Of a DNA stretch of 64,000 bases, positions 8,056-16,604 are shown piece after piece; within the stretch, counting starts at the first letter, position 1, and every line of letters begins with the position of its first letter. The DNA lies in contig NZ_FCOX02000007.1 of assembly GCF_900044055.2 (NCBI RefSeq), positions 62,001 through 126,000 on the forward strand. Direction: 5' to 3'. Origin of the DNA: Caballeronia calidae. Lineage in GTDB: Bacteria > Pseudomonadota > Gammaproteobacteria > Burkholderiales > Burkholderiaceae. The notes under the pieces are model-generated. The model was not told the origin of the DNA. It saw nothing but the letters and a program-made list of their open reading frames with translations, and searched no databases. The position numbers and the translations under genes were made by a program.

Positions 8056-9126
8056 TCAGCTCGTCGTCGCGCGATCGATCAGCTTGAAGCGCGAACGCTT
8101 TTGCGCGCGCACGACGGCCTGATACGCGTCGAGATACTGCCGCGCCATGCGATGCGACGTGAAGCGCTCCTCGAAGCGCTTGCGCACGCACTCGCGCGGC
8201 AAGGTATGCAGGCGGTTCACCGCCGCCACCGCGCCGATCTCGTCCTCGACGATGAAGCCCGAGACGCCCTCGTCCACCACTTCGGGCACCGCGCCGCGAT
8301 TGAACGCGATGACAGGCGTGCCGCACGCCATCGCTTCGATCATCGCGAGGCCGAAGGGCTCCGGCCAGTCGATCGGGAACAGGAGCGCATGCGCACCCGA
8401 CAGGAATTCGGCCTTCTGCGTGTCGTTGATCTCGCCGATGAATTCGACGTACGGCAATTCCAGAAGCGGCGCGATTTCGCGCTCGAAATATTCGTGATCG
8501 GCGGCATCGACCTTGGCGGCGATCTTGATCGGCAAGCCGCAGCGGCCCGCGATGCGGATGGCCGTATCGACGCGCTTTTCCGGCGAAATGCGCCCGAGAA
8601 AGGCGAGGTACTTCTGCTCGACCGGCTGCGGCACATAGAGCGTCTCCGGCAGGCCGTGATAGACCGTGGTGATCCATCTGGCCTGCGGCAGCGGATGCCG
8701 CTGCGAATCCGAGATGGACACGACGGGCGCCGTGTTGAAGGTGTCGAACACCGGCTGCTGCTCGGGAAGATCGAGACGCCCGTGCATGGTCGTGATGAAC
8801 GGCGTGTCCTGACGCTTGAAGAGCGAGAACGAGTAATAGTCCATGTGAAAGTGCAGGACATCGAACTCTTCCGCGCGGCGCCGCACGAGTTCCATCAGCA
8901 GCATATGCGGCGCGATGCGGTCGCGGATCGCCGGGTCGAGCCGCAGCGCGCGCGGCCACACGGGTTCCAGGTTGGCGCTGGTCTGCGAATCGCCGGTTGC
9001 GAATAGCGTCACCTCGTGACCGAGCTCGACGAGCGCCTCGGTGAGGTACGACACCACGCGCTCGGTTCCGCCGTAGAGCTTCGGCGGCACCGATTCGGTC
9101 AGCGGAGCAATCTGGGCAATTCTCAT
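8056..9126 (-). CDS. GT4-type glycosyltransferase
   Basis: A 356-residue GT-B fold glycosyltransferase. The N-terminus (MRIAQIAPLTESVPPKLYGG) contains the donor-side glycine loop. The C-terminal domain has LAFLGRISPEKRVD near 190-205 and the nucleotide-sugar signature EPFGLAMIEAMACGTPVIA, with GAVPEVV carrying the second glutamate. The ATG at 9126 follows GGAGACGAG; an in-frame ATG at 9162 would add 12 residues with poorer support. No signal peptide is seen. It lies 270 bases downstream of otsA on the same strand, so it may share that transcript. Acceptor and product are unknown. Similar proteins beside otsA are sometimes presumed to act in trehalose or glycan metabolism, but this is not shown by the sequence. 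Confidence 0.88.
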   Translation of the reverse strand: MRIAQIAPLTESVPPKLYGGTERVVSYLTEALVELGHEVTLFATGDSQTSANLEPVWPRALRLDPAIRDRIAPHMLLMELVRRRAEEFDVLHFHMDYYSFSLFKRQDTPFITTMHGRLDLPEQQPVFDTFNTAPVVSISDSQRHPLPQARWITTVYHGLPETLYVPQPVEQKYLAFLGRISPEKRVDTAIRIAGRCGLPIKIAAKVDAADHEYFEREIAPLLELPYVEFIGEINDTQKAEFLSGAHALLFPIDWPEPFGLAMIEAMACGTPVIAFNRGAVPEVVDEGVSGFIVEDEIGAVAAVNRLHTLPRECVRKRFEERFTSHRMARQYLDAYQAVVRAQKRSRFKLIDRATTS

Positions 9127-9394
9127 CGTTCTCGTCTCCATGCGGATTTCGACGTGCGGCACGACTACGTGGGCCGGCCGCGGCGCGCATCGAGTATGAC
9201 AGTGGAATGTAAGACCGCCAACGAGGTTTGCCCTTAGGCGTTATTCCGTCTCGCGTCACGGGTCGATGCCTGTCGCGGGTCGCGAAAACGACACCACGAC
9301 GAGCGCATTATGGAGTGCAAATGCGCCCGTTACGGACGTCTCTTGCATTTTCATCGCTCTGTTACAGGGCCGAAACATTCGTTTCGCGGGGCCG

Positions 9395-10780
9395 TTACGC
9401 TTTGGCGCCGCCGCGCAGATCCGCGAGAAAATCGTCGCGCCACACGCCCAGATCGTGCTTGCGCAGCGCAGCCATGTTGGTTGCGTAGCGCTCCTTGCGC
9501 TCGGCGAGCGGCATCGCGAGCGCGCGTCCGATCGCCTCGCTCGTGCCGACGATATCGTGCGGATTCACCATCACCGCGCCGGTCATTTCGTCGGCTGCTC
9601 CGGCGAATTGGGACAGCACGAGCACGCCGGGATCGTCCGGATTCTGCGCGGCGACGTATTCCTTCGCGACGAGATTCATGCCGTCGCGCAGCGGCGTGAC
9701 GAGCCCGATCTGCGATTCGCGGAAAAGCGACATCAGCTTCCACCGGTCGTAGCGCTGGTTCAGATAGCGGATCGGCGTGTAGTCGAGCCCGGAGTAACGT
9801 CCGTTGATGCGCCCCGCTTCGTACTCCAGATTCTGGCGGATCTGCTGATAGGTCTCGACGTCGGAGCGCGTCGGCGGCGCGATCTGCACGAGCGTGACGT
9901 TGCCGCGCCACTCCGGCGACTTTTCCAGGAAATGCTCGAATGCCCGAAAACGCTCGACGAGCCCCTTCGAATAATCGAGCCGGTCCACGCTCATGATGAG
10001 CTTGCGGCCTTCGAGACTCTGCTTCAGGTCCATCACGTCCTGACGCGCCTCGCCGCGCTCGGCCTGCTCCGCGATCTCGTCCGGAAACACGCCGATCCGG
10101 TAGACGTTCGTCCTGAGCTTCCTGCCGAACGCTTCGACGTGTCCGCCGGGCGTCGCGGTGCCGTGCGCGTGCCGGATGATGTAATCGTGAAACGCGGTGC
10201 GATCGCCTTCGGTCTGAAAACCGACGACGTCATAGCAGCACAGCGACCTGACGAGCTCCTCGTGCGGTGGGATGTTCAAGAGAATCTGCGGCGACGGAAA
10301 CGGAATGTGCAGAAAGAAGCCCATGCGATTGTTGATGCCGGCCGAGCGCAGCGCCTCGGCGAACGGAATCAGGTGATAGTCGTGCACCCAGATGATGTCG
10401 TCGGGTTCGAGCAGCTTGATGAGCTTGTGCGCGAGCCACGCGTTCACGCGCCGGTAGCCCGCGTATTCGTCGCGGTCATAGACGGCGAGATCGTTGCGAT
10501 AGTGAAAGACCGGCCACAGCATCGCGTTGGAAAAGCCGCGGTAGTACTGGTCGTAGTCCTTTTTCGGCAGGCCGACGGTCGCGAAGGTCACCGCGCCGTC
10601 CTGTTCGAGCTTCGGCCCCTGGTTGGCCACGGTCTCGCTCACCACGTCCCCGCTCCAGCCGAACCAGACGCCGCCGCTGTCCTTCAGCGCGCCGAAGACG
10701 CCGACGGCGAGCCCGCCCGCGGAGCCCTTGGTTTCGGTCGGCGTGGCGACCCGGTTGGATACGACGACGAGACGGCTCAT
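9395..10780 (-). CDS. otsA: Alpha,alpha-trehalose-phosphate synthase (UDP-forming)
   Basis: GT20 enzyme, 461 residues. It joins UDP-glucose and glucose-6-phosphate to give trehalose-6-phosphate, a step in making the osmoprotectant trehalose, in the cytoplasm. Visible family elements are the N-terminal VVVSNRV, the glycine-rich GSAGGLAVGV, FGWSGDV, IWVHDYHLIPFAEALR, SVDRLDYSKGL and RDGMNLVAKEYVAAQ. Length is normal. The start has a purine-rich AGGGA upstream. No trehalose-6-phosphatase (otsB) gene lies next to it, unlike E. coli, so that step must be encoded elsewhere. A glycosyltransferase follows and an MscS channel precedes it on the same strand, 90 bases away. Confidence 0.96.
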   Translation of the reverse strand: MSRLVVVSNRVATPTETKGSAGGLAVGVFGALKDSGGVWFGWSGDVVSETVANQGPKLEQDGAVTFATVGLPKKDYDQYYRGFSNAMLWPVFHYRNDLAVYDRDEYAGYRRVNAWLAHKLIKLLEPDDIIWVHDYHLIPFAEALRSAGINNRMGFFLHIPFPSPQILLNIPPHEELVRSLCCYDVVGFQTEGDRTAFHDYIIRHAHGTATPGGHVEAFGRKLRTNVYRIGVFPDEIAEQAERGEARQDVMDLKQSLEGRKLIMSVDRLDYSKGLVERFRAFEHFLEKSPEWRGNVTLVQIAPPTRSDVETYQQIRQNLEYEAGRINGRYSGLDYTPIRYLNQRYDRWKLMSLFRESQIGLVTPLRDGMNLVAKEYVAAQNPDDPGVLVLSQFAGAADEMTGAVMVNPHDIVGTSEAIGRALAMPLAERKERYATNMAALRKHDLGVWRDDFLADLRGGAKA

Positions 10781-10870
10781 ATGCTTTCCCTTTCCTCTTC
10801 GAACGTTTGATTTCAGGATAATCCCGAAATTTTCGACTGAAAAACGCCGTGCGGGTTTCTTTCCCTCGAG

Positions 10871-12109
10871 TCAGGTTTTCTCGGCGGGCGTCGGCGCGGT
10901 GGACGCCGCCGAATGCGCGCGAGGGTTCGGCCCGGTCGGCTCGCCGCGGCTCGCGACCGGGTCGGCGGCGGTGTTCGCCGTGCTCGCCGTCTGCGCCGTG
11001 CCCGCGCGTTCGAGCGGCGGCGCGAAATCGACATGATGGTCCTTATCCGTCGACAAATCCGCCCGCGCGCGCGGCAGATACTGCGGATACGCGGCCTGCA
11101 CGAAGTTCACGAGCCCTTCGCGCACCCGGCAGCGCAAGTCCCAGTTGAGCGCCGAATCGAAAGAACTGACGAGCACGCGAAGCTGCATCGCGCGATCGGT
11201 GGCGTCGGTGACTTGCAGCACCTGCACGCGCCCGTCCCACTCCGGCGCGTGCGCGAGAATGCGTTCGAGCTCTTCGCGCAGCGGCGCCATCGGCATGCGG
11301 TAATCCACGTACAAAAACACCGTGCCGATGATCTGCGAGCTATTGCGCGTCCAGTTCGTGAACGGATTCTCGATGAACCACTGCAACGGCACGATGAGCC
11401 TGCGCTGATCCCAGATGCGGATCGACACATACGTGCCCGTGATTTCCTCGACGCGTCCCCACTCGCCCTGAATCACGACGACATCGTCGAGGCGGATCGG
11501 CTGCGACAGCGCGATCTGCAGCCCCGCGATCAGATTGCCGAGCACCGGCCGCGCCGCGATACCGGCGACCAGCCCGGCGACGCCCGCCGAAGCCAGCAGG
11601 CTCGCGCCGATCTGCCGCACGCTCGGGAACGCCATCAGCGCCGCGCCGAAACCGATGATGACGATCACCACCATCACCGAGCGCGCGAGCACGCGCGCCT
11701 GCGTGTGGATGCGGCGCGCGTTGAGGTTGTCGTCGGTGTCGAGCGGATGCGCCTGCACGATCGCCTCGCCCACCGCGCCCGCCGAGCGCGCCGCGAGGAA
11801 CGTGAGCGCGCCGATCAGCGCGACGGTTTCCATATCGCGCAGCACGCCGATGAACGGCAGCGAATCGGGCGCCTCGAAGATCATGAAGCCGATGCCGAGG
11901 AAGACGAGCAGGATGAGCGCGGGCGCGTCGATGTAGCGCAACACGACGCTCATCAGCGGATACGGGCGCGCGATGCGCGTCAGGATGCGCGCGCCGATGC
12001 GATGCACGCCGATCGCGACCGCCACGGCGATCGCGGCGACGACGAATGCGCCGGGCCAGGTGCCGAGCGGCCGTTCGGCCAGGTCCAGGAAGTGATTCAG
12101 TGAGAGCAT
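10871..12109 (-). CDS. MscS-family mechanosensitive ion channel
   Basis: A 412-residue inner-membrane channel that would release solutes on hypo-osmotic shock. About four hydrophobic segments precede a clear MscS pore and beta domain: SLLASAGVAGLVAGIAARP (pore helix), then LGNLIAGLQIALSQPIRLDD, the most conserved MscS stretch, and VVVIQGEWGRVEEI. A C-terminal vestibule-like region follows. The last 55 residues are Ala/Thr/Pro-rich and low in complexity. ATG 12109 gives a sensible N-terminus (MLSLNHFLDL); an ATG at 12169 is open but adds a non-conserved stretch, and neither has a strong ribosome binding site. Its place just upstream of otsA supports an osmotic role. Confidence 0.88.
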   Translation of the reverse strand: MLSLNHFLDLAERPLGTWPGAFVVAAIAVAVAIGVHRIGARILTRIARPYPLMSVVLRYIDAPALILLVFLGIGFMIFEAPDSLPFIGVLRDMETVALIGALTFLAARSAGAVGEAIVQAHPLDTDDNLNARRIHTQARVLARSVMVVIVIIGFGAALMAFPSVRQIGASLLASAGVAGLVAGIAARPVLGNLIAGLQIALSQPIRLDDVVVIQGEWGRVEEITGTYVSIRIWDQRRLIVPLQWFIENPFTNWTRNSSQIIGTVFLYVDYRMPMAPLREELERILAHAPEWDGRVQVLQVTDATDRAMQLRVLVSSFDSALNWDLRCRVREGLVNFVQAAYPQYLPRARADLSTDKDHHVDFAPPLERAGTAQTASTANTAADPVASRGEPTGPNPRAHSAASTAPTPAEKT

Positions 12110-12290
12110 GAGCGTCGCGGGATCAGCCTCGTGAAGTGACGAGCGTCGAGGTGGATACGGCGGTCGCATCGCACGGATGCGGGATGCTGCGCGATGTTGC
12201 CGGGCGGCCGTGCGGGCGCGGCCACCGTGCCTGCCGTGTCAGCAAGCGTGACGCCACGACGCGCGCAGGCGCGCCGGCGTCAACAAGCGC

Positions 12291-12647
12291 TCAGCGTTCC
12301 GCCTTGCAGGGAAACGCCTTGCCGAGGCCGAGCGAGACCATCGTGGTCGCGTTGTAGTCGGCCTTGTCGGGATTGTTGGCGATGTACTTGCGCACCGCGT
12401 CCGTGAGCTGCTGCGGCTTCACGTCCGCCGGCAGGCAGAAGTACTGGCCGATCTGCGGCCCGGAGGTTCCGCCGATCGCCTCGATCGTGTTGTAGATGCC
12501 GTCCGCTGCGCCTTCGATATAGGCCGCGCAGGCGGTCCGCGAGTTGGGATCCGTTTTGGTGCAGAGCTTGTTCAGATCGTTGCCGGTGAACGCGAACGCG
12601 CACACGGGCGTCGCGAGAGCACAGGCGATGACGAATTCCCGCAGCAT
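12291..12647 (-). CDS. Rap1a/Tai-family protein (T6SS amidase immunity-like)
   Basis: A 118-residue secreted protein. The signal peptide is residues 1-19 (ends VCAFA). Mature features match the Rap1a/Tai fold: a helical N-terminus with LNKLC, an ACAAYIEGAADGIYN helix, QYFCLPADVKPQQLTDAVRKYI, and a C-terminal AFPC, with four cysteines suited to disulfides. Family members known from Serratia and Burkholderia are periplasmic immunity proteins against type VI secreted peptidoglycan amidases. No effector or T6SS gene is nearby, so an orphan immunity or housekeeping role is equally possible. The ATG follows AAGGAAG. It lies 107 bases after the ankyrin gene on the same strand. Confidence 0.78.
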   Translation of the reverse strand: MLREFVIACALATPVCAFAFTGNDLNKLCTKTDPNSRTACAAYIEGAADGIYNTIEAIGGTSGPQIGQYFCLPADVKPQQLTDAVRKYIANNPDKADYNATTMVSLGLGKAFPCKAER

Positions 12648-12754
12648 GGTCTTCCTTTTATGTTGAGCGGCGGCTCGATTGGGACAACGGGTGCGGAGCG
12701 ACGCGCGGCCGCGCCTGGCCGCCCTCGCCCCGAATCCTGAAACCGCGCGCTGCG

Positions 12755-13519
12755 CTATTTTGCACCGTTTGAGCCGCTTTGCGGAGCGCCGCCGCCTTGC
12801 GGCATCGAATCCAGGCGCGCCTGCAGGCCCGCGGCGACATCCCTCGCCTCGTACTTCCGGGCGAAGTCCACGGCTGTCATGCCGAGCTGATTCTTGACGC
12901 GCAGATCCGCGCCTTCGTCGAGCAGCAGCTTGCAGGTCGACAGATGATTGCCGCGCGCGGCCATCATGAGCGGCGTCGTGCCGTTGGGCGAGCCCGCGTC
13001 GATATACGCCGAATGGTCGACCAGGATCTTCACGATATCGTCATGACCGTTGGTCGCCGCGTAGTGCAGCGGCGTCCAGCCCTTCTTGTTCACTTCGGCA
13101 TCCTTGGCGATCAGCAGATTCACGAAGGTGGCGTCGCCGTTGAGCGCGGCGAGCATCATCGCGTTCTCGCCGGCGGGGTCGAGCTTTTCCAGATCGGTCT
13201 TCGGATTGTCGGCGAGCAACTGGCCGACCTTGTCCGACTTCTCGCGCGCCGCGATCACGATGATCGGCGTGCCGGTGTCGTCGACCGTGTTCGGGTCCGC
13301 GCCCTGCGCGAGCTGTTTCTTGACAGCCGAGACGTCGTCGAACTTGACCGCCTTGATGAGCGAGTCCACGGATGCGGCCCAGACCGGCTGCGCGACGGCG
13401 CAGGCCGCCAGCAGTGCGCCGGCGACCAGGCCGCGCACGGCCGCGCCCTTGCGCGATGTGCGGGAAACGTTTGGCGCGCTCGCCGCGGACAGGGTGGAAA
13501 CCATCGGGGAATTGTTCAT
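12755..13519 (-). CDS. Exported ankyrin-repeat protein
   Basis: A 254-residue protein. A long signal peptide is seen (basic SRTSRKG near 19-25, hydrophobic 28-46, cleavage near VWA-AS at 48). About five ankyrin repeats follow; repeat consensus is clearest in GWTPLHYAATNGHDDIVKILVDH-like and GTTPLMMAARGNHLSTCKLLLD-like segments near residues 145-215. The tail is Gly/Ser/Gln-rich. Such periplasmic ankyrin proteins bind other proteins; the partner is unknown. The ATG follows GAAGG. It is 54 bases from tatD on the same strand, so it may be read through from the mltG-tmk-holB-tatD unit. Confidence 0.88.
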   Translation of the reverse strand: MNNSPMVSTLSAASAPNVSRTSRKGAAVRGLVAGALLAACAVAQPVWAASVDSLIKAVKFDDVSAVKKQLAQGADPNTVDDTGTPIIVIAAREKSDKVGQLLADNPKTDLEKLDPAGENAMMLAALNGDATFVNLLIAKDAEVNKKGWTPLHYAATNGHDDIVKILVDHSAYIDAGSPNGTTPLMMAARGNHLSTCKLLLDEGADLRVKNQLGMTAVDFARKYEARDVAAGLQARLDSMPQGGGAPQSGSNGAK

Positions 13520-13573
13520 AAGAGACCTTCGGATTGCCTTGAAACAGTTTTTTTGCGCGCGGGCCGGCCGCCC

Positions 13574-14359
13574 TCAGGCTGGCCGCGCGATCTTGAATAG
13601 CCGGAAGAAGTTGTCGGTGGTTGCCTGTGCGACCGCTTCCTCCGGCTGTTCGCGCAACTGCGCGATGAAACGTCCGACATAACTCACGTACGCAGGTTCA
13701 TTCGGCTTGCCGCGATACGGCACGGGCGCGAGATACGGCGAGTCGGTCTCGATGAGCAGACGCTCGATCGGCACGCGCCGCGCGACCTCCTGCACATCCT
13801 TCGCATTCTTGAACGTGACGATGCCCGACAGCGAGATATGGAAGTTCTGCGCGAGCGCCTTCTCGGCGACCTCCCACGGCTCGGTGAAGCAATGCATGAC
13901 GCCGCCCGGCACGCCCGCGCGCTCTTCCTCCATGATGCGCAGCGTGTCCTCCGACGACGAGCGCGTATGCACGATGAGCGGCTTGCCCGTAGCGTGCGCG
14001 GCGCGGATGTGCGTGCGAAAGCGCTCGCGCTGCCATTCCATGTCGGCGATGCTGCGCCCTTCTAGACGATAGTAGTCGAGCCCGGTCTCGCCGATCGCGC
14101 AGACCTTCGGATGCTTCGCCAGCTCGACGAGTTCCGCGACGCTCGGCTCTCTCATGTCCTCGTGATCCGGATGCACGCCCACCGACGCATACACGTTCTC
14201 GTGCTGCTCCGCGATCTCCAGCACCGAAGGCAGCGTCTCGAGATCGACGGACACGCACAGCGCATGCGTGACCGCGTGCGCGCGCATCTTGTCGAGGACG
14301 TCGGGCAGACGGTCGGCGAGCCCTTCGAAGTTGATATGACAGTGCGAATCGACGAACAT
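13574..14359 (-). CDS. tatD: TatD-family metal-dependent hydrolase
   Basis: A 261-residue TIM-barrel hydrolase of the amidohydrolase superfamily, related to TatD/YcfH DNases. Metal ligands are visible: FVDSHCHINF at the N-terminus, the glutamate in IGETGLDYY near residue 93, HTRSS near 132, HCFTE near 155 and TDSPYLAP near 206. Length is normal. The ATG follows AAGGAG by seven bases. The gene order mltG-tmk-holB-(GNAT)-tatD agrees with the E. coli yceG-tmk-holB-ycfH order, so this is closest to YcfH. Family members have 3'-5' DNase activity, but the natural substrate of this paralogue is not certain. Confidence 0.92.
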   Translation of the reverse strand: MFVDSHCHINFEGLADRLPDVLDKMRAHAVTHALCVSVDLETLPSVLEIAEQHENVYASVGVHPDHEDMREPSVAELVELAKHPKVCAIGETGLDYYRLEGRSIADMEWQRERFRTHIRAAHATGKPLIVHTRSSSEDTLRIMEEERAGVPGGVMHCFTEPWEVAEKALAQNFHISLSGIVTFKNAKDVQEVARRVPIERLLIETDSPYLAPVPYRGKPNEPAYVSYVGRFIAQLREQPEEAVAQATTDNFFRLFKIARPA

Positions 14360-14369
14360 CCGGTGCTCC

Positions 14370-14906
14370 TTAATGCATGCCTTGCATGGCTTGGCTCGCG
14401 GCCCGCTGCCCGTCGAGGCGCAGGCCGAGAATGACGAGATCGCGCTCGACGCCGTCCAGCACGGCGACGCGCGGCAGCGTGCCCCACGCTTCGAAACCGA
14501 AGCCGGCGAAGAGCTTCATGCTCGCCGCGTTATGGCCGAAGACGAAGCCGAGCACGGTATCGACGTTCAGCGACGGCGCGCGGTCGAGCGCCTCGCGCAG
14601 CAGCTTCTTGCCGAGGCCCTTGCCGCGCGCGCGCTCGTCCAGATAAATGCTTACTTCGACGGTGCGCGCATACGCCGGACGGCCATAGAAGTCCGAGAAG
14701 CTCAGCCACGCGATCACGTCGCCGCTTTCCTCGACGACCCACAGCGGACGCGATTGCGGGCTGTGCGCCTGAAACCACGCGAGACGGCTTTCGACGGTGA
14801 CCGGATCGAGGTCCGCCGTGACGAGGCGCGAGGCGATCGTCGAATTGTAGATGGCGACGATAGCGGGCAAATCGTCGAGTGTGGCGTCGCGGTAGCTGGG
14901 ATTCAT
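14370..14906 (-). CDS. GNAT-family N-acetyltransferase
   Basis: A 178-residue acetyltransferase with a single GNAT domain. It resembles the phosphinothricin-acetyltransferase-like group: the N-terminus RDATLDDLPAIVAIYNSTI, WLSFSDFYGRPAYARTVEVSIYLD, and the acetyl-CoA loop RGKGLGKKLLREAL near residues 99-112. The substrate cannot be told from sequence. The start at 14906 (MNPSYRDA) lies 20 bases past the holB stop and tatD begins 10 bases after its end, so it is almost certainly cotranscribed. It is an addition relative to the E. coli order, where holB is followed directly by the tatD homologue. Confidence 0.87.
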   Translation of the reverse strand: MNPSYRDATLDDLPAIVAIYNSTIASRLVTADLDPVTVESRLAWFQAHSPQSRPLWVVEESGDVIAWLSFSDFYGRPAYARTVEVSIYLDERARGKGLGKKLLREALDRAPSLNVDTVLGFVFGHNAASMKLFAGFGFEAWGTLPRVAVLDGVERDLVILGLRLDGQRAASQAMQGMH

Positions 14907-14926
14907 GGCTGTGCTGTCGTGTGCCG

Positions 14927-15964
14927 TCAGGCCGTATAAATCCCGCGATAACCGATGAACAGTTCCTCGAACACGAGGCGCGCGTTGAGCGGGTGATTTT
15001 CGACCGCGCGCTGCCGGGTGACGGTTTTCATGTAGCGGGCGAGCGCGGCGGCATCGGCGCTTTGCGCGCAACGCGCGAGCGCCTTGGCCGCGCCGGGGAA
15101 ATAACGCGGCCGGCCCGCCGTGCGCTGGGCGAGCAGATCGTAGAGCCAGCGCTGCAGCCAGCCGAGCACGAGCGGCACGGGCAGCTTCTGCAGATTCTCG
15201 CCGCAGGCGAAAGCATCGCAGTTCGGGCCGGCGGCGAGCTGCGCGAGCGTGAAGTCGCGCAAGGCGCGGTTGTCGTCGTTCGCGAGCGCAAGCGCGGCAA
15301 GCGGCGCGCCGCCCGACTGCGCGAGCAGCCCCGCCGCATCGTCGACGCCTTGCGATGCGAGCCACGCGCTCGCTTCATCCGGCTGAGGCACGCCCATCGG
15401 CCATTGACGGCAGCGGCTGATGATCGTCGGCAGCAGCCGGTCGATGCGCGCCGACACGAGCAGGAACACTACGCCCGCGGGCGGCTCCTCGAGCGTTTTC
15501 AGAAGCGCGTTCGACGCCGCGACGTTGAGCGCCTCGGCCGGATACAGCAGCACGACGCGCATGCCGCCGCGATGCGAACCGACGCCGCAGAAGTCCAGCA
15601 GCGCGCGCACCTGCTCGATCTTGATTTCCTTGCTGGGCGTTCGCGTTTTCTTGCCTTCGTCGCCATCGGCTTTTTCGGCGGCATCGGTTGCATCGCCGCT
15701 TCCGGCCGCGAGACCGGCGAGCGCTTCAGGCAGTACGGCGCGGTAATCGGGATGATTGCCCTGCGAAAACCACAGGCAAGCCGGGCATGTGCCGCATGGC
15801 TCGCCGTTGGCGGCCGGCGTCTCGCACAGAAGCCCCTGCGCGAGATGCTGCGCGAACTGCAACTTGCCGATGCCCGCTTCCCCATGCAGCAACAACGCAT
15901 GCGGCCAGTGCGCACGCAATTGCTGGAGACGCTGCCAGTCGTCGGTTTGCCAAGGGTAGATCAT
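14927..15964 (-). CDS. holB: DNA polymerase III subunit delta-prime
   Basis: Clamp-loader subunit, 345 residues. It helps the gamma/tau complex place the beta clamp on DNA. The N-terminus has the modified Walker A HGEAGIGK near 27-34. The zinc module has cysteines in CGTCPAC near 57-63, and the sensor region has LLKTLEEPP near 158-166 and IISRC near 183. A low-complexity acidic/basic insert (near 95-118) interrupts the ATPase domain after the zinc module. The ATG lies 19 bases after the tmk stop, within the mltG-tmk-holB run. Confidence 0.94.
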   Translation of the reverse strand: MIYPWQTDDWQRLQQLRAHWPHALLLHGEAGIGKLQFAQHLAQGLLCETPAANGEPCGTCPACLWFSQGNHPDYRAVLPEALAGLAAGSGDATDAAEKADGDEGKKTRTPSKEIKIEQVRALLDFCGVGSHRGGMRVVLLYPAEALNVAASNALLKTLEEPPAGVVFLLVSARIDRLLPTIISRCRQWPMGVPQPDEASAWLASQGVDDAAGLLAQSGGAPLAALALANDDNRALRDFTLAQLAAGPNCDAFACGENLQKLPVPLVLGWLQRWLYDLLAQRTAGRPRYFPGAAKALARCAQSADAAALARYMKTVTRQRAVENHPLNARLVFEELFIGYRGIYTA

Positions 15965-15983
15965 CGATAGGTTTTTAAATTAA

Positions 15984-16604
15984 TCAGAGGCTTGAAACGA
16001 TTTCTTCGAGCTTTTTGCGAATATCGCCGATAGGCCGGGTCGAATCGACGATGTAAAAGCGCTGCGGCGATTCCTCCGCGCGGCGCAGATATTCGTTGCG
16101 CGTGCGCTCGAAGAATGCCTGCGACTCGCTCTCGAACTTGTCCGGCGCGCGCGCGGCCGAGCGGCGCTCGCTCGCGGTGTCGGTCGGCACGTCGAAGAGC
16201 ACCGTGAGATCCGGCTGAAAACCGCCCTGAACCCAGCGTTCCAGCGCTTCCAGCTTGTCGCGCGGCAGACCGCGCCCGCCGCCTTGGTACGCGAAAGTCG
16301 CGTCCGTGAAACGGTCCGACAGCACCCAGTCGCCGCGCGAAAGCGCCGGTTCGATGACCTGCGCCAGATGCTCGCGGCGCGCGGCGAACATCAGCAGCGC
16401 TTCGGTTTCGAGATCCATCGGCTGATTCAGCAGAATGCCGCGCAGCGTTTCGCCGAGTGGCGTGCCGCCCGGTTCGCGCGTCATCACGACCTGATGTCCG
16501 CCCGGTGCGACCTTGGCCGCGAGTTGCTGGCGGAACCAGTCGAGGTGCGTGGTCTTGCCCGCGCCGTCGATGCCTTCGAACGTGATGAACTTGCCGCGCG
16601 CCAT
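15984..16604 (-). CDS. tmk: Thymidylate kinase
   Basis: A 206-residue dTMP kinase, making dTDP for DNA synthesis in the cytoplasm. It has the P-loop [11 protein letters not shown] at residues 9-19, the substrate motif [10 protein letters not shown] near 45-54, and the DR motif [18 protein letters not shown] near 95-112. Length is normal. Its ATG directly follows the TGA of mltG (TGAATG), so translation is coupled. A slight oddity is an insertion with Pro-Gly-Gly near residue 33 (KVAPGGHQ), where many homologues have a shorter loop. Confidence 0.96.
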   Translation of the reverse strand: MARGKFITFEGIDGAGKTTHLDWFRQQLAAKVAPGGHQVVMTREPGGTPLGETLRGILLNQPMDLETEALLMFAARREHLAQVIEPALSRGDWVLSDRFTDATFAYQGGGRGLPRDKLEALERWVQGGFQPDLTVLFDVPTDTASERRSAARAPDKFESESQAFFERTRNEYLRRAEESPQRFYIVDSTRPIGDIRKKLEEIVSSL

